Both the position numbers and the translations under genes were made by a program. A model generated the notes under the pieces. That model was given only the letters and a program-made list of their open reading frames with translations. It did no database searches and was not told the DNA's origin. Positions 1 through 10,290 of a DNA stretch of 64,000 nt are shown piece after piece; within the stretch, counting starts at the first letter, position 1, and each line of letters opens with the position of its first letter. This DNA is from Symbiotaphrina buchneri (lineage: Eukaryota; Ascomycota; Symbiotaphrinales; Symbiotaphrinaceae), in assembly GCA_001599915.1 (NCBI GenBank), contig BCIG01000017.1, positions 248,001-312,000 of the forward strand. The letters are read 5' to 3'.

Positions 1-136
1 CGACAATCAACCATGAACCCTCGAGACTCCTTTGAAAACCACGCGCTTTATGCTCGCCACAGCAACACAGTACTATGGCAGCCGCCTGTGCTCGATAATG
101 ATTCGAGCTTTTTTGACTTGGTAAAGCCGTCCGGCA

Positions 137-2595
137 TCATACTGTGATAGTTACTGGTGGTTGTGGATTCGCCTTCGCGCGGCAGTCCTGACAAATCCAC
201 CCAAGTCGAGCCTCCTCAACCCCTACACACGACAAATGATAGCGGCCTACTCTGCAATAGATCTGGGACAATGAACCAGTCAGTAAGAGTGTCAAGCTGG
301 AATCAAAGTTGCAGTCTACTTTGAAGTTTGACTTACTCCACTAGAGCATGTAACGGAAGCATCATCTTGCAAAACATGCTCGCCACAGAGACAAACCTCT
401 TTGGAATGAGGTGAATATAAGCCGTGAGATTGCCGCTTGTGTTGAGCGACTTGGTCGAATTCTTTCTTTTGCGGGTCGATGGAAAGGTCTGCCGCCATCA
501 ACGTTGTTTTTTCCACGACAACTCTTGGCTTTTCTTGCGTATGATAGCCATTCACGTGAGTATTCGACACGTCCTGCATCTCGATGTCCTCGCCGTTCCT
601 GGGTCTTGAGGTCTCGCTGTCATTGTCAACGTCCATCCGATCACCGGGTGCACTGTGGACACCATTTGTATGAGGCACCCTGTTTTCTTCTAGCTCACGT
701 AAAGTCACGGTTTGTTCCCTGACATCATTGACCGAGGGTACTTCTGCTCTTCGATTCACACCTCGGATCATTTCGAGGCACTTTCGGATGTCGAGGACTG
801 AAATCACGCCGTACAAGAGGAGTTTTGAAGCCTTCTTTGTGAATTCATGGAGCATCTGTTCGTCTTGAAGCCAGCTCTTGTTTGCTCTGCAAAACCTTAC
901 CAAGGCTTGTGGTACGTAAACCTGAGCGGCCAGGTTCTCTTCCAGCATGTGCCTATCGAAACGCTTGATGAATTCCTTCTCTGCTATTGAAAGATCCGTA
1001 AAGTCGTCAATGGTTTCCGAGTGCTTCTGTTTGAGCCAAGCCTCATCCACATCATCGTCACTTTCACTCAGCTCTTCGCCCTCCTTCAATGGTCTCTTCG
1101 TGTTCGTACGGAAAAAGGCCTTTCCTGCTGGAGCCGCTGGTACTCGGAATTTCCTTTTACGACGCGGTGGAATTTCTGGTACTGTATCCGCGTCCGCGTG
1201 TAATGACACACTTGGATAAGGCTGTGGTTGGACCTCGCGTTCGAGGGCAGGAGATGTGGCTTTAACCGGCCCCTTCTTCTTGTGCGTTTTGCTAGTGCCG
1301 CCGCTCCAGCGCTGATCTCCTGCCAGATATTCTTGGAGATTGAAAGGCCTCTTTGGCCTCACCCAATCCATCAATTTCCATTCCTTTGATTTGCTGCTCA
1401 GACCAAGTAGACCAGGCTGCTCCTCGGTCGAAGCGCCTACTCTGATGACTATATCATCGTCTACAGTTCTTGACGATCTGCCCTGTCTGTGGACCTTGAA
1501 ATCAAAGAGAGGATGCCCAGTCACCAGATGGAAATGTAGCAGTTCACGAGAGCCAAAGTCACGCCCTCTGCAAAGAGGGCAGAGGAAGCCTGTAGCCTGA
1601 ATCTTCCTTGAGTCTGGCGCGTCGTTGGAAAACCAATTGCCCAGAATGTAGGTCAGACGAACAGGAGTGGCTGATGGGCCTGAATCCGACTCTGGTGGTG
1701 TAGGCAGCCTAGCAGCTGGTCGCTCTGATAGGCTCGAATTGTAGCGTTGTAGCGGGGTGGACAGTCTTGACCATAAGACATCAAGTTTGATGCTGTAGCC
1801 AGTCGGTTCACCATGCGTTTCTCCCACGCGGTTACGAAGATCAAGAGTCAACGTCTTCATGGAATCTGATGGCACGAACGTGGTTTTACCCGATACGTAC
1901 TCTGTGGATGTAGGACATCCAGATTGAACGCCGATGGCCGGAAGCAGCGGCCATGACTGCTTCCCATGGATCGGACTTAAGGAGACGCGAATGAGATATT
2001 CAGATCCCAAAGTGCGTTTCCACCACCCTCCATGGTGGATTGGTACTTTGAGTCGGCGAGCTTTGAAGATGAAGTCTTCATCAAGACTCATTCTAGCCAG
2101 AAACCCGTCCTCCTGGACTCTTGATAAATCCAACTCGCATTCTCGCGAGTCCTGGATTATGGTCCTTTTGTTATTGGATCTCGAGTCCCATATAGTGACT
2201 GAACAGAAACACGGGACTTTGTTACCGGTGGGCTCGAAATCGGGAGGTAGAGCCTGGCCGTCTTTGCGCTGGATGCCCTTGAAGTCAAGCTTGAATGTGG
2301 GCTCTTCAGAATAGTTTTCGTCCAAGATCCCGTCTGCTGTCCACTTGGACCTTTCACTGACCGGGACGCCCAAATTAACACCTTTTTGACGGAGATCACT
2401 AAAATCCGAGTCGCCTACCGGGCTCGGCCCAGTCTGCTTGCGGGTCCGCGCAGAGATGCGCTTATCATGATGAGCAATTACCTTCTTGATGTTCCTCTGT
2501 AGCACTACGCGCTGCCGATGCCGGTCAAGATCCTGGTAGAGCGCACCATTGCCAGTGAAGCGCCTCCGCACTTCTGCGTCGGCTTGGAATGCCAT
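137..2595 (-). CDS. Su(z)12-like VEFS-box protein with C-terminal PHD finger
   Basis: Likely Polycomb (PRC2-type) chromatin subunit. Exon 1 runs 2595-337 from ATG at 2595; the longer frame to 2607 begins with GTG. A 74-nt intron (336-263, GTAAGT..CAG with a TACTGAC branch) leads to exon 2 (262-137, stop TGA at 137-139). Seen: a C2H2-like zinc finger (FLCPLCRGRDF followed by HFHLVTGH) near residues 335-370, and a VEFS-box-like acidic/aromatic segment near residues 530-630 (DDVDEAWLKQKH, FCRANKSWL). Splicing exon 2 on completes a PHD finger: CLCG, TC-x4-C, RYHLSC and WICQDC give the Cys4-His-Cys3 spacing. Zinc finger plus VEFS-box is the Su(z)12 family layout; the terminal PHD finger is an addition to the animal architecture. 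Partner assignment (Ezh2/EED-like proteins) is inference. Length about 796 aa. Confidence 0.85.
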
Positions 2596-4132
2596 GGTCA
2601 ACAGCACACGTGACCTGTACTCCGCTGCCAGTCAGTTACGCCCTAATTCCCACCAACAGCAGCATGATGGGTTCAGATCGGGGGTACTGGAAGAAGCCTA
2701 CCTTTAACGAAGCAGAGTCTCAGTTGTCTTTGATAGAAAGTTCGCAAGTCGCGAGGTAACGCTTGCGCGCCGCGCCTTGACCCACCGATCGCTTAAACAC
2801 GTCGCTGCAGGCTGCTCCGAAGAGAGCTGAACGCTCATCTCCCGCCACGAGGGCTACACCCCGGTGATGGTGATGGTGATGATGAGCGCTGTACGTCCGG
2901 CTGACTGGATTTCACACTGGGACCCTCTTTTCCGTGTCGAGAATGGTGGAAGTGTCTCGCCGCGGACGTCTCGAGAATTCCCCTAAGGCTGAATTGAAGC
3001 AGTCAGACGACGGGGTGCAATGAATTAATCAAAGGAACTCTCGGCGCCGGTCGGGGAAGGATTTGGAGCATCCCAGCTTCGAGTGGACGCGCCTTCGAAA
3101 CTACCAGGAGGCGGAGGTGGGTGCCACACTTGTTGTTATTATGCGAGGCAGACGGGGTCCCACTCCCCACACCAAATGTCCGCACACTCGCATCAAAAAG
3201 ACCACACGATTTCAATGAATTGTGTGAGATGAAATAATCACGTACCGATCAATAGAGAAAGTCGCTGATGGGTGATCGTATACCTCCGCCAATATACACC
3301 CCACCCGTTGATTTCTGGTGTAAGAAGCTTGACGCGTTTATGTAGCACTGCCCTGGCGGCGAGCGGCGAGGATTCCGACTGCAGCGCGCGGCTGAGATGG
3401 CAGACGATGCTGACGATGATGGGTGTTGTGGCGGCGGAGAAGGATGGACGAGTGGAGGAAATAGCTCGAGTGCTTGTTGGTACTGTACTATTCTCTTACC
3501 TTGCCTACCGCCCTTACTACTCCTGCTCGTTTCCCTCTGCCCAGTGCCCATCCGCTTAATTATGAATGGTGGAGTTTTGCCTTCACGAAAATGGCCGCAA
3601 GGACCGCGAACTGATGATGCACGCTGATTGGTGCGCGGCTCTGCCTTGGGATTGTGAAATTGCGCTTAGAGGTGCAGGCTAGCCAGAGACGTCGTTAGCC
3701 CTTGGTGGACGATCCTTGCGGCCTTGCCGTATCGCCGCCTTATCCGCATCCCGACAATACAGTTGAGGCCGGTAAACGAGGGAGGGGACCACATCAACTC
3801 TGCGCCATATTAGCCCAACGCCGCATCTTTTCGAGCTTTAGAACCCGGTTTTGCACTCGGCAGCCCACGAAACCTAAGTGTATGATTTCTGGAGGCCTCA
3901 AACGGAGGTTACGTGAAAGTCACGTGATACATGCTCACGAATGCAAAGCGGAGCATAAGGTACAGTAGCGTACCTACCAAGCTTGGAGGGGAGCTAAAAG
4001 GCTGCAAGCCGGTGCGCATCATCGCAAGCCTCCTTCTCCTTCCGTCGTGCATCATCATCACCCAGGCCAACACCACGCATACTAGCATACTTTGCTGTCG
4101 AGGTCTCCGTCGCTACAGAACAGACTTCGGGT
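2596..4132. promoter_or_regulatory. Divergent intergenic region
   Basis: About 1.5 kb between the divergent VEFS-box and F-box genes, presumably holding both promoters. It contains a short GGTGAT microsatellite at about 2865-2886 and no coding region that I can support; the small open frames here lack homology that I recognise. Confidence 0.4.
2865..2886. repeat. GGTGAT/GAT microsatellite
   Basis: Short run of GGTGAT units in the intergenic region upstream of the VEFS-box gene. No function is evident. Confidence 0.6.
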
Positions 4133-6298
4133 ATGCGCCCTGAAAAGACTTCAGATGCGGCCCAGACTCGACGTCGTGGTGCCCGTCAGCAAATCGACTA
4201 TCGGGAGCCTAGTTCAGATGATAGCTACGAGGAGGAGCACACGGCTGCGCCCTCTTCCAGCGCCACCACTATAGCAAACCGTGCGATACGAAAGACTAAT
4301 AAACCGGATAGCAGCAACCGTGGTACGCCCAAGAAGAAGATGCCCCGCTCCAAAGTTCAACGAACCAGCCGTCCGAACCCTCGCCGACCCGTGAATGCCC
4401 GCAAGCAACGATCGGCACGACAGAGCGCGACCTCGTCTTCCTTTCTGCTTGTCAAAGGCAGCGGCGTCATTCCCCCTTGGCAGACCTTACCCTATCATAT
4501 ATTGCGACAGATCTTCGCCTTCGCGGCCTACCCTCTTCGTGATGATGTTTTTCAACCGCGACCGACCGTCGCTTGGCTCGCGAAAATCGCTCGTCTCTGC
4601 AGGGCTTTCAGCGAACCCGCATTGGCTGTCCTCTATTATGCACCACCTCTTGTTCCTACTTGGAGGGCCCATAGCTTCCTGGACCTACTCTCGAGGTCGA
4701 AGGACGATAACTTGACCAGCAAATATGAGAACAAGGTTCACCGCCTGGAGATGGAAGTAGTTCAGACGCTGGCATATTCGGTGCCAGGTCTGGGTCATTT
4801 CGACCTCTCTGCGCTGATACGACACACTCCCCTGCTACAAGATCTTGAGTTGTATCATATAAATGATCGACCGCCCTATCGAGACAGTGGCAAAACTACT
4901 GGAGCTAAATGGCGGTATCCTGACTCGCTCTTCAAAGCACTGGACGAGATGAAGATACGCCTCAGGTGCTTCCGATGGAACGCAGATATGTCTGGTCCGC
5001 TACAAAAGCCCGAACTGCTGAAGGACATCCATTAGTCCCCTGCGTTTCAGAATCTTCAGACACTAAGTTTTGTGAACTATCAGACTGGCCGAAGGAAAGG
5101 CAAGGACGATCCGTCCCAAACGGAGGAGACCTGGATTGCTGATGCTGTTTCGAATTTACCAAATCTCAAAAGTCTGACCTTTGAGACGTGTTCTATTGTC
5201 AATGACAGGTTTCTGCCTTTGCTACCTCAGAATCTTACAAGTCTTTCGATCATCAATTGTTTTGCTTTGACCTCAGACATCCTACATTCTTTTCTCCTCA
5301 CTCATGGCCACCAGCTTCGCCGGTTGGTTTTGCATCATAATCAATGCCTTAGCCTGTCATTCCTCACAGATCTTGCGTCAGCTTGCCCCAAATTGGAGGA
5401 GCTCAAGATGGACATGAGGTTTTACAGTTCGCAGTTCACATATAACGATTCAGAACCTCGGTTTGATGCGCTTCTCCGTCCCGGGGAGATCCCGACCTGG
5501 CCTTCGACTTTATGTGTGATCGAACTGGAGCAGCTGAGGAAGTGGGACGTTGAGACGGCAGAGACTTTTTTCCAGTCCCTGATTGATTCGGCCAGTGCCC
5601 TGCCCTATCTGAGGAGGCTCGTTTTGAAGGCCATCCTCCGTATTGGCTGGCGAGATCGTGCCGACTTCAGGGAGAAGTGGATTCAAAAGTTGAAGAAAAC
5701 TTTTCTAAGAAAGTCCGAGTTGCCTAACCCTCATTTGGCGACATTGAAAGCATATGAGCATTATAAGCTCTCTTTACGGACAAAGCAGGCAATCTCTATG
5801 CAGACCAACCGTTCAAGTGAGAATGATGGAGATGACCCTGTGAAACGACAGCGCACAGGTTTCGCTCCGAGCGATAATTCCCCTGGGACTCCCTCAGAAG
5901 TGCGGGGCAGTCGGGGTGAAACTGCAGCCAGTCAAGGCGATGTGGAGGCGCCAAAACGCAGAAGTACACGACTTGCGAAACCGGAAAAGAGAGCTTCGTC
6001 CAGCGAGCGGTCTGCGAGGTCTCTGAAGAGAAAGCTTGGCGAGAGTGGGACCGAGTTGCAAGATTCGAGCTATGAGTCGACAGGCGATGAGGTAGGGGTC
6101 GATGAAGATATAGTGGAGCTACCAACATCTAGGAGCCGGGTTCAAGGAATGTGCGAAGTTGTGGATGTACGCATCGACAATCTTAGACCAGCCGAGGCGC
6201 AATTCAATGAGAATGACTTTCTTGATTCAGAGGCCAGTGGAGATGAAGAATGGACGGGAGAAGACGGAACGGCGACAGATGACAGGTATGCATGGTGA
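4133..6298 (+). pseudogene. F-box/leucine-rich-repeat protein, interrupted by an in-frame TAG
   Basis: Single-frame gene from ATG 4133 to TGA 6296-6298, about 721 codons, with one in-frame TAG at 5033-5035 and no frameshift around it. Seen: disordered basic N-terminus (residues 1-110); an F-box-like helix set starting WQTLPYHILRQIFAFA (about residue 120); LRR-like repeats on both sides of the stop (LQDLELYHI, LQTLSFVNY, LPNLKSLTFETC, LRRLVLHHN); and a disordered acidic C-terminus with a basic patch (RRSTRLAKPEKR). Family role: substrate receptor of an SCF ubiquitin ligase, target unknown. The reading runs smoothly through the stop (KDIH, stop, SPAFQNLQTL), so it is either a recent nonsense change, a sequencing error, or programmed readthrough. 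No plausible intron removes it: the only nearby GT..AG pair (4995-5050, 56 nt) breaks the frame. Confidence 0.75.
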
Positions 6299-7324
6299 CG
6301 CCACATCTGATGGCTAAAAACGTTGAAGCTTGGATGGCGGTCTAATGTCTACGGCGTTTGATGGTTCGATTCGTGATGAGACTGCATAGCGAGGCGCAGG
6401 AATACGGGTGATTGAGAAAGCAATGCGGTATCGGGTGGAGCCGTTCGCTGTTCTGTCACAGCCTTCTGAGAATGGATTGCATTGTGCAGGTACTTGTACT
6501 GGGACGGAATACTCGGGCATCCTCAGAAAAGAGCTTATTCGTTGTAAATGTTGAGATGAACGAATGGATATCATTTGTTTCACGCGGCACCGTTGAGCAG
6601 CTTGATTGGAACAAGCAAAGGCATTGGCGCTCTGCTTGGTGGATAATAGATAGCATAAGATATATATCAGATCATAGATCACAGGTCCATCTACTTTGGT
6701 TCTCATTCAAACCGCTGGTGGTACGTTGACGTTACACATGACGCGGATTCCCGCAATGAGATCTTGTGGTAGGTGACACGGCACGGATTATCTCATGGGA
6801 TGGCGATACACAGCCCCGAACCGTATCCCTAAGGTAAGTGTAAGGCTGAGAGCAACACAATCGAGCAATAGGGCCAACATAGCCACAGCAGCTTAGTTTT
6901 TTCGTTGCCGCGTGTCATTGACCGACAGGGAGGATTTTGCCAAAAATGATGACTTTGTAAGGTTTACAGCGATGCTCTTTATTTCCTGACGGCTTGCGCG
7001 ATCGGTGCCTGTTTATGTTTGTTCGTTCATTGGACCCTTGCCGGAGCGTTATGATAACAACACGCCCACGCCCCCCCCACCACCACCACCNCCNCCACCN
7101 CCATCACCGCCATCACCAGCTCCAAGCTCCAACGCTCCGCCCTTTGTGAAATACAACCTCTTTCGCTTCACCGCATCTTCGCCTACCTTATATACGAGGC
7201 CAAAGAATCTGACCCTCCTCCTGCCTCCCTCTAACGACTCCCTCACCCTCGACCGCACAGCGCCTCCCTCACATATTCGTGCCGCTGTCGTCCGCTGGGC
7301 GCCGTGAGCATCCCAGTCCAGCCG
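6299..7324. other. Intergenic region with ambiguous C-rich tract
   Basis: About 1 kb between two same-strand genes. It presumably holds the terminator of the F-box gene and the promoter of the WW-domain gene. A C/CCA-rich tract at about 7063-7105 contains four N bases. No coding region is supported. Confidence 0.4.
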
Positions 7325-8813
7325 ATGTCTGAATCAGCACACGTCGACCAGAAGACCGAAGAACCTGCAATTCAGGAAGGTCCTTCGGAGGCACCACCGC
7401 CTATCCCTCAAGGATGGTAAGACTTCCTTGTGCTCGGCACCTTCCTCCGCCAAACCGTGGGTGCTGACACGTTCATAGGATCGCCCAATGGGATGGCATG
7501 TCCCGCAAATACTACTATGTGCAGATCTCCACCGGCGTATCCCAATGGGATGTTCCAACAGAGGTTGCCCCAAACCTACCATCTCCGCAGGTTACGCCTG
7601 CGCATGATGAAGATCCGTATCCACAGCCTCCGCAAGAGGGAACCCGCAGTGCAAATGGCAACGCTGGGGATTATTCGCAGGATAGGGGCTTGCTAGGCGT
7701 AGGTTGCCGACACCCCAGATACGTCTGAATGGCTTCTGATAGGCATTCCATACAGGACATGGCTACGAATATGCTTCTAGGAAGCCACCACAAGCCGCAG
7801 AAACAGTCATCACCACTCGGCCAGATCGCAGGTTCACTCCTAGGCGGACACAGCTCGAGCACAAGCGGAAAGCCAAGCTCCGGTATGGGCCAGTTGGTCG
7901 GCGGGTTTCTGGGGAGCAATAAACCCCCCAGTCAGCAAGGTGGCTATCAACAACAGTACGGTGGCAGCCAGTCACACAGCGGCCTCGGAGGAAGCCTGGG
8001 CGGCCTGGTTGGTGGGCTTCTCGGTAGTAAACCTTCTTCAGTAAGTGATTGCATGCTTTCAATTATCGGGAGTTTTACTGCTGACAAGGTATTACTTCGA
8101 CGTAGAACCACCAAGGCGGCTATGGCCAGTCCGGTCACTCCTCCAGCGGGTACTCCAGTACCCCACAATCGCAATTCTCTGGCCAGCAACAATCCTTCAG
8201 CCCTCAAAGTGGGCAATATCAACCCCCAGGCCAAGGAGGCTATCACCAAAGCTATCCTGGTACGCCACAATATGGACAACCTCCATCCGCCCAGTACGGC
8301 CAGCATAGTCACTACCAGCAAAATCAACCGAGCCCATCACAATATGGTCAGGGTAACTACAACCAACACGCGCATAACTCTCAAAACTTTCCCCCTCCAC
8401 CACCGCCGTCGCAAGGCCAGTACGGCAGGCCGGGCCAATATCCTCCAACACAACATGGTTATCACCAGGAGTTCCCAGCTGCCCAGGGCCAAGGGCAGAA
8501 CTCCTACCCTCCACCACCAATGGCGTCCCACCCCAGTAACCAGGGGCAGGGAACTCCAACGCAGTACCCTGGTCCACCAGGGTCCGGAGCGTATCCTGGT
8601 CCGCCTGCTGGCGGTCATGGTTATGGGCAGGGTGGGCCGCAGCACTCGGGGCAAAGCGGGTACGGCCAGCAACCAGGCCAGTATTACCCGCCGCCACCTT
8701 CAGGTGCGTATCCCGGGCTGCCTTCAGGCGTGGGCCAAAGCTATGGACAGAATGGCTCGAACCAATATTACCCGCCTCCGCCAACCCAGGGTCAAGGCTG
8801 GCATCATCAATGA
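7325..8813 (+). CDS. WW-domain, Q/G/P/Y-rich low-complexity protein
   Basis: Four exons: 7325-7416, 7479-7698, 7756-8040, 8106-8813, predicting 434 aa with phase kept at each junction. The start is the first ATG in frame. A WW domain sits at residues about 23-58: the first Trp (QGW) spans the first splice junction, the second lies in VSQWDVPTE, with YYYV between. Next comes a stretch with glycine-leucine motifs (GQIAGSLLGG, GQLVGGFLGS, GGLVGGLLGS) at about 110-200. The rest is a Gln/Gly/Pro/Tyr-rich tail with repeated YPPPP, GQGGY and YPGPP units. WW domains bind proline-rich ligands, and this protein carries many such sequences itself, so self-interaction is possible. The GLLG segments resemble those of fungal stress-related WW proteins, but I do not recognise a named orthologue. 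Confidence 0.85.
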
Positions 8814-9073
8814 AGCAGACCTTCTCCTTCGCCATTGCCTGTCCGGCGATGAAAAGCTCTGGATATTTTTTTTACTACAACGGCAGCTTTGGATTTGACT
8901 TTGGGACGGCCGTTTCTCATACACTCGTCACGCACAGATACCACGTCCTTCTTGCGATGTACACTACTGCTTCTCCACATAGCACAGACGTACCCATGAT
9001 ACTGATTCGACAAGCTGCACCTCTATGCTATCAAGCAGACCCGTAATACTATGAACATCCCAATAGCTCTTCC

Positions 9074-9986
9074 TCAACCCCTTCTTCTCGTTGTAGGAGC
9101 ATTTCCTTCTGCTGCAGCGGGAGATGCAGAGCTTCCAGTAGTTTTACCCGCCATCCAGGCCGCCATGTCGAAGTTCTGCAGCGGGTTTGAACCCTGCCCT
9201 GCCACACCCGCCAGTGGTCCTTTTCGCTGCTGTTCTTCGAACTCTGCACGGGTCTCGGGGTCCACTGGAGTGATAGATGAGTTAGTGACAAGGTACTGCA
9301 AGTATCCGTAGCACTGGGCACCATAGGAGGTCCATAGACCGTAATCAAGCAAAGGGGGCGGGCTCGTACTGTTATCCAATAACTTGGGCATGCCAAAGAC
9401 CAGCACCATGCTGACCAAGCCGATCAACACCATGGGATTCTTGAACAAGCTCATCGGGGAGACTGCACGTTCACAATGTTAGCATTCAGCCCGGCACAGG
9501 AAGAGGGCCGGAAAGAGAGAGAGAGATAGAAACAAGGGGAAAGCAAGAGGAAAACGCACAGCCTTGACGAGCCTGGTAGTACTCCTTCGGACCAAGGACC
9601 CTGACCTCGATGGCGCCGTCATCGGCCACAGGTCTCTTCTCGCCCTTGTTGCCCCACTCGTTGCCCCTCCAGGTGCCCCAGGCCTCGATGGCGCCGTCCT
9701 CGCCCACGTCGACCCGCAGCGGCGCCACGGCCACGTCGCGGCTGTGCACGTCCAGCAGGTAGCTGCCCGCCGACACGTTGCGGAAGCTGAACCGGTTCCT
9801 CCGCGACAGCGGCGCGTCGTACGTCGTCCCCAGCGTCTTCAGCGTCGCATGCGTGCTCGGCGGCAGCGTCGACGGGTTGGCGAGCTGTGCTGATGGCGGG
9901 ATCACGAAGCTCAGGCTGGCCGAGAGGGTGAGCGCGGGGAGGAGCAGCACCGCAATTGAGCGGAACAGAAGACCGGCGGAAGGCAT
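9074..9986 (-). CDS. EMC7: ER membrane protein complex subunit 7 (EMC7)
   Basis: Three exons: 9986-9561, 9462-9370 and 9264-9074, with introns of 98 and 105 nt. The first splice restores the family motif FSPMSLFKNPMVL and the second gives LLDNMDPETRAEFEEQQ, both of which are broken without splicing. Seen: signal peptide (residues 1-23, LLLPALTLSAS), a lumenal beta-sandwich domain (about 24-140, with the YLLDV strand typical of the family), one transmembrane helix (NPMVLIGLVSMVLVFGMP) and a cytosolic acidic/polar tail with MDPE. Role: subunit of the EMC insertase, which helps insert multi-pass and tail-anchored proteins into the ER membrane. Length (about 236 aa) fits. It is tail-to-tail with the WW-domain gene. 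Confidence 0.93.
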
Positions 9987-10290
9987 GGCGCCGGTTATGG
10001 GTGTAATGTGGCTGTTGTTTGTTGCTGAATCAAGGTTACGTCTAAGTAATCTTACAAAGAAGCTTGAGGTTGGGGAAGGTAGGCTGCGACTAGCTACTTT
10101 CTAGAAGCTGATCAGTATCATACCGGTAAATATCGCCTATCGCAGTAGGAACATGCACGCCACTCCAACGCAGCGTTGCACCCAATCTTCTCCAAAAGAA
10201 TCGTTATTCAGCTACACCAATATGCTAAGAAGCTGCATTATATCCTGGGAACATGCCAAGAAGCCTTCATTGTATGATATCGCTCGTCTC

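Noticed and set aside
4995-5050. 56-nt intron that would remove the TAG in the F-box gene
   Set aside because: The donor is poor, the length breaks the reading frame, and the sequence it removes looks conserved.
8197-8835. 212-codon minus-strand frame
   Set aside because: It is opposite the Gln/Gly/Pro-rich exon of the WW-domain gene, where low-complexity composition opens several frames.
7729-8898. 389-codon plus-strand frame reading across the WW-domain gene
   Set aside because: It reads through the intron at 8041-8105 and then in the wrong frame; the spliced model gives the consistent GQGGY/YPPPP repeats.
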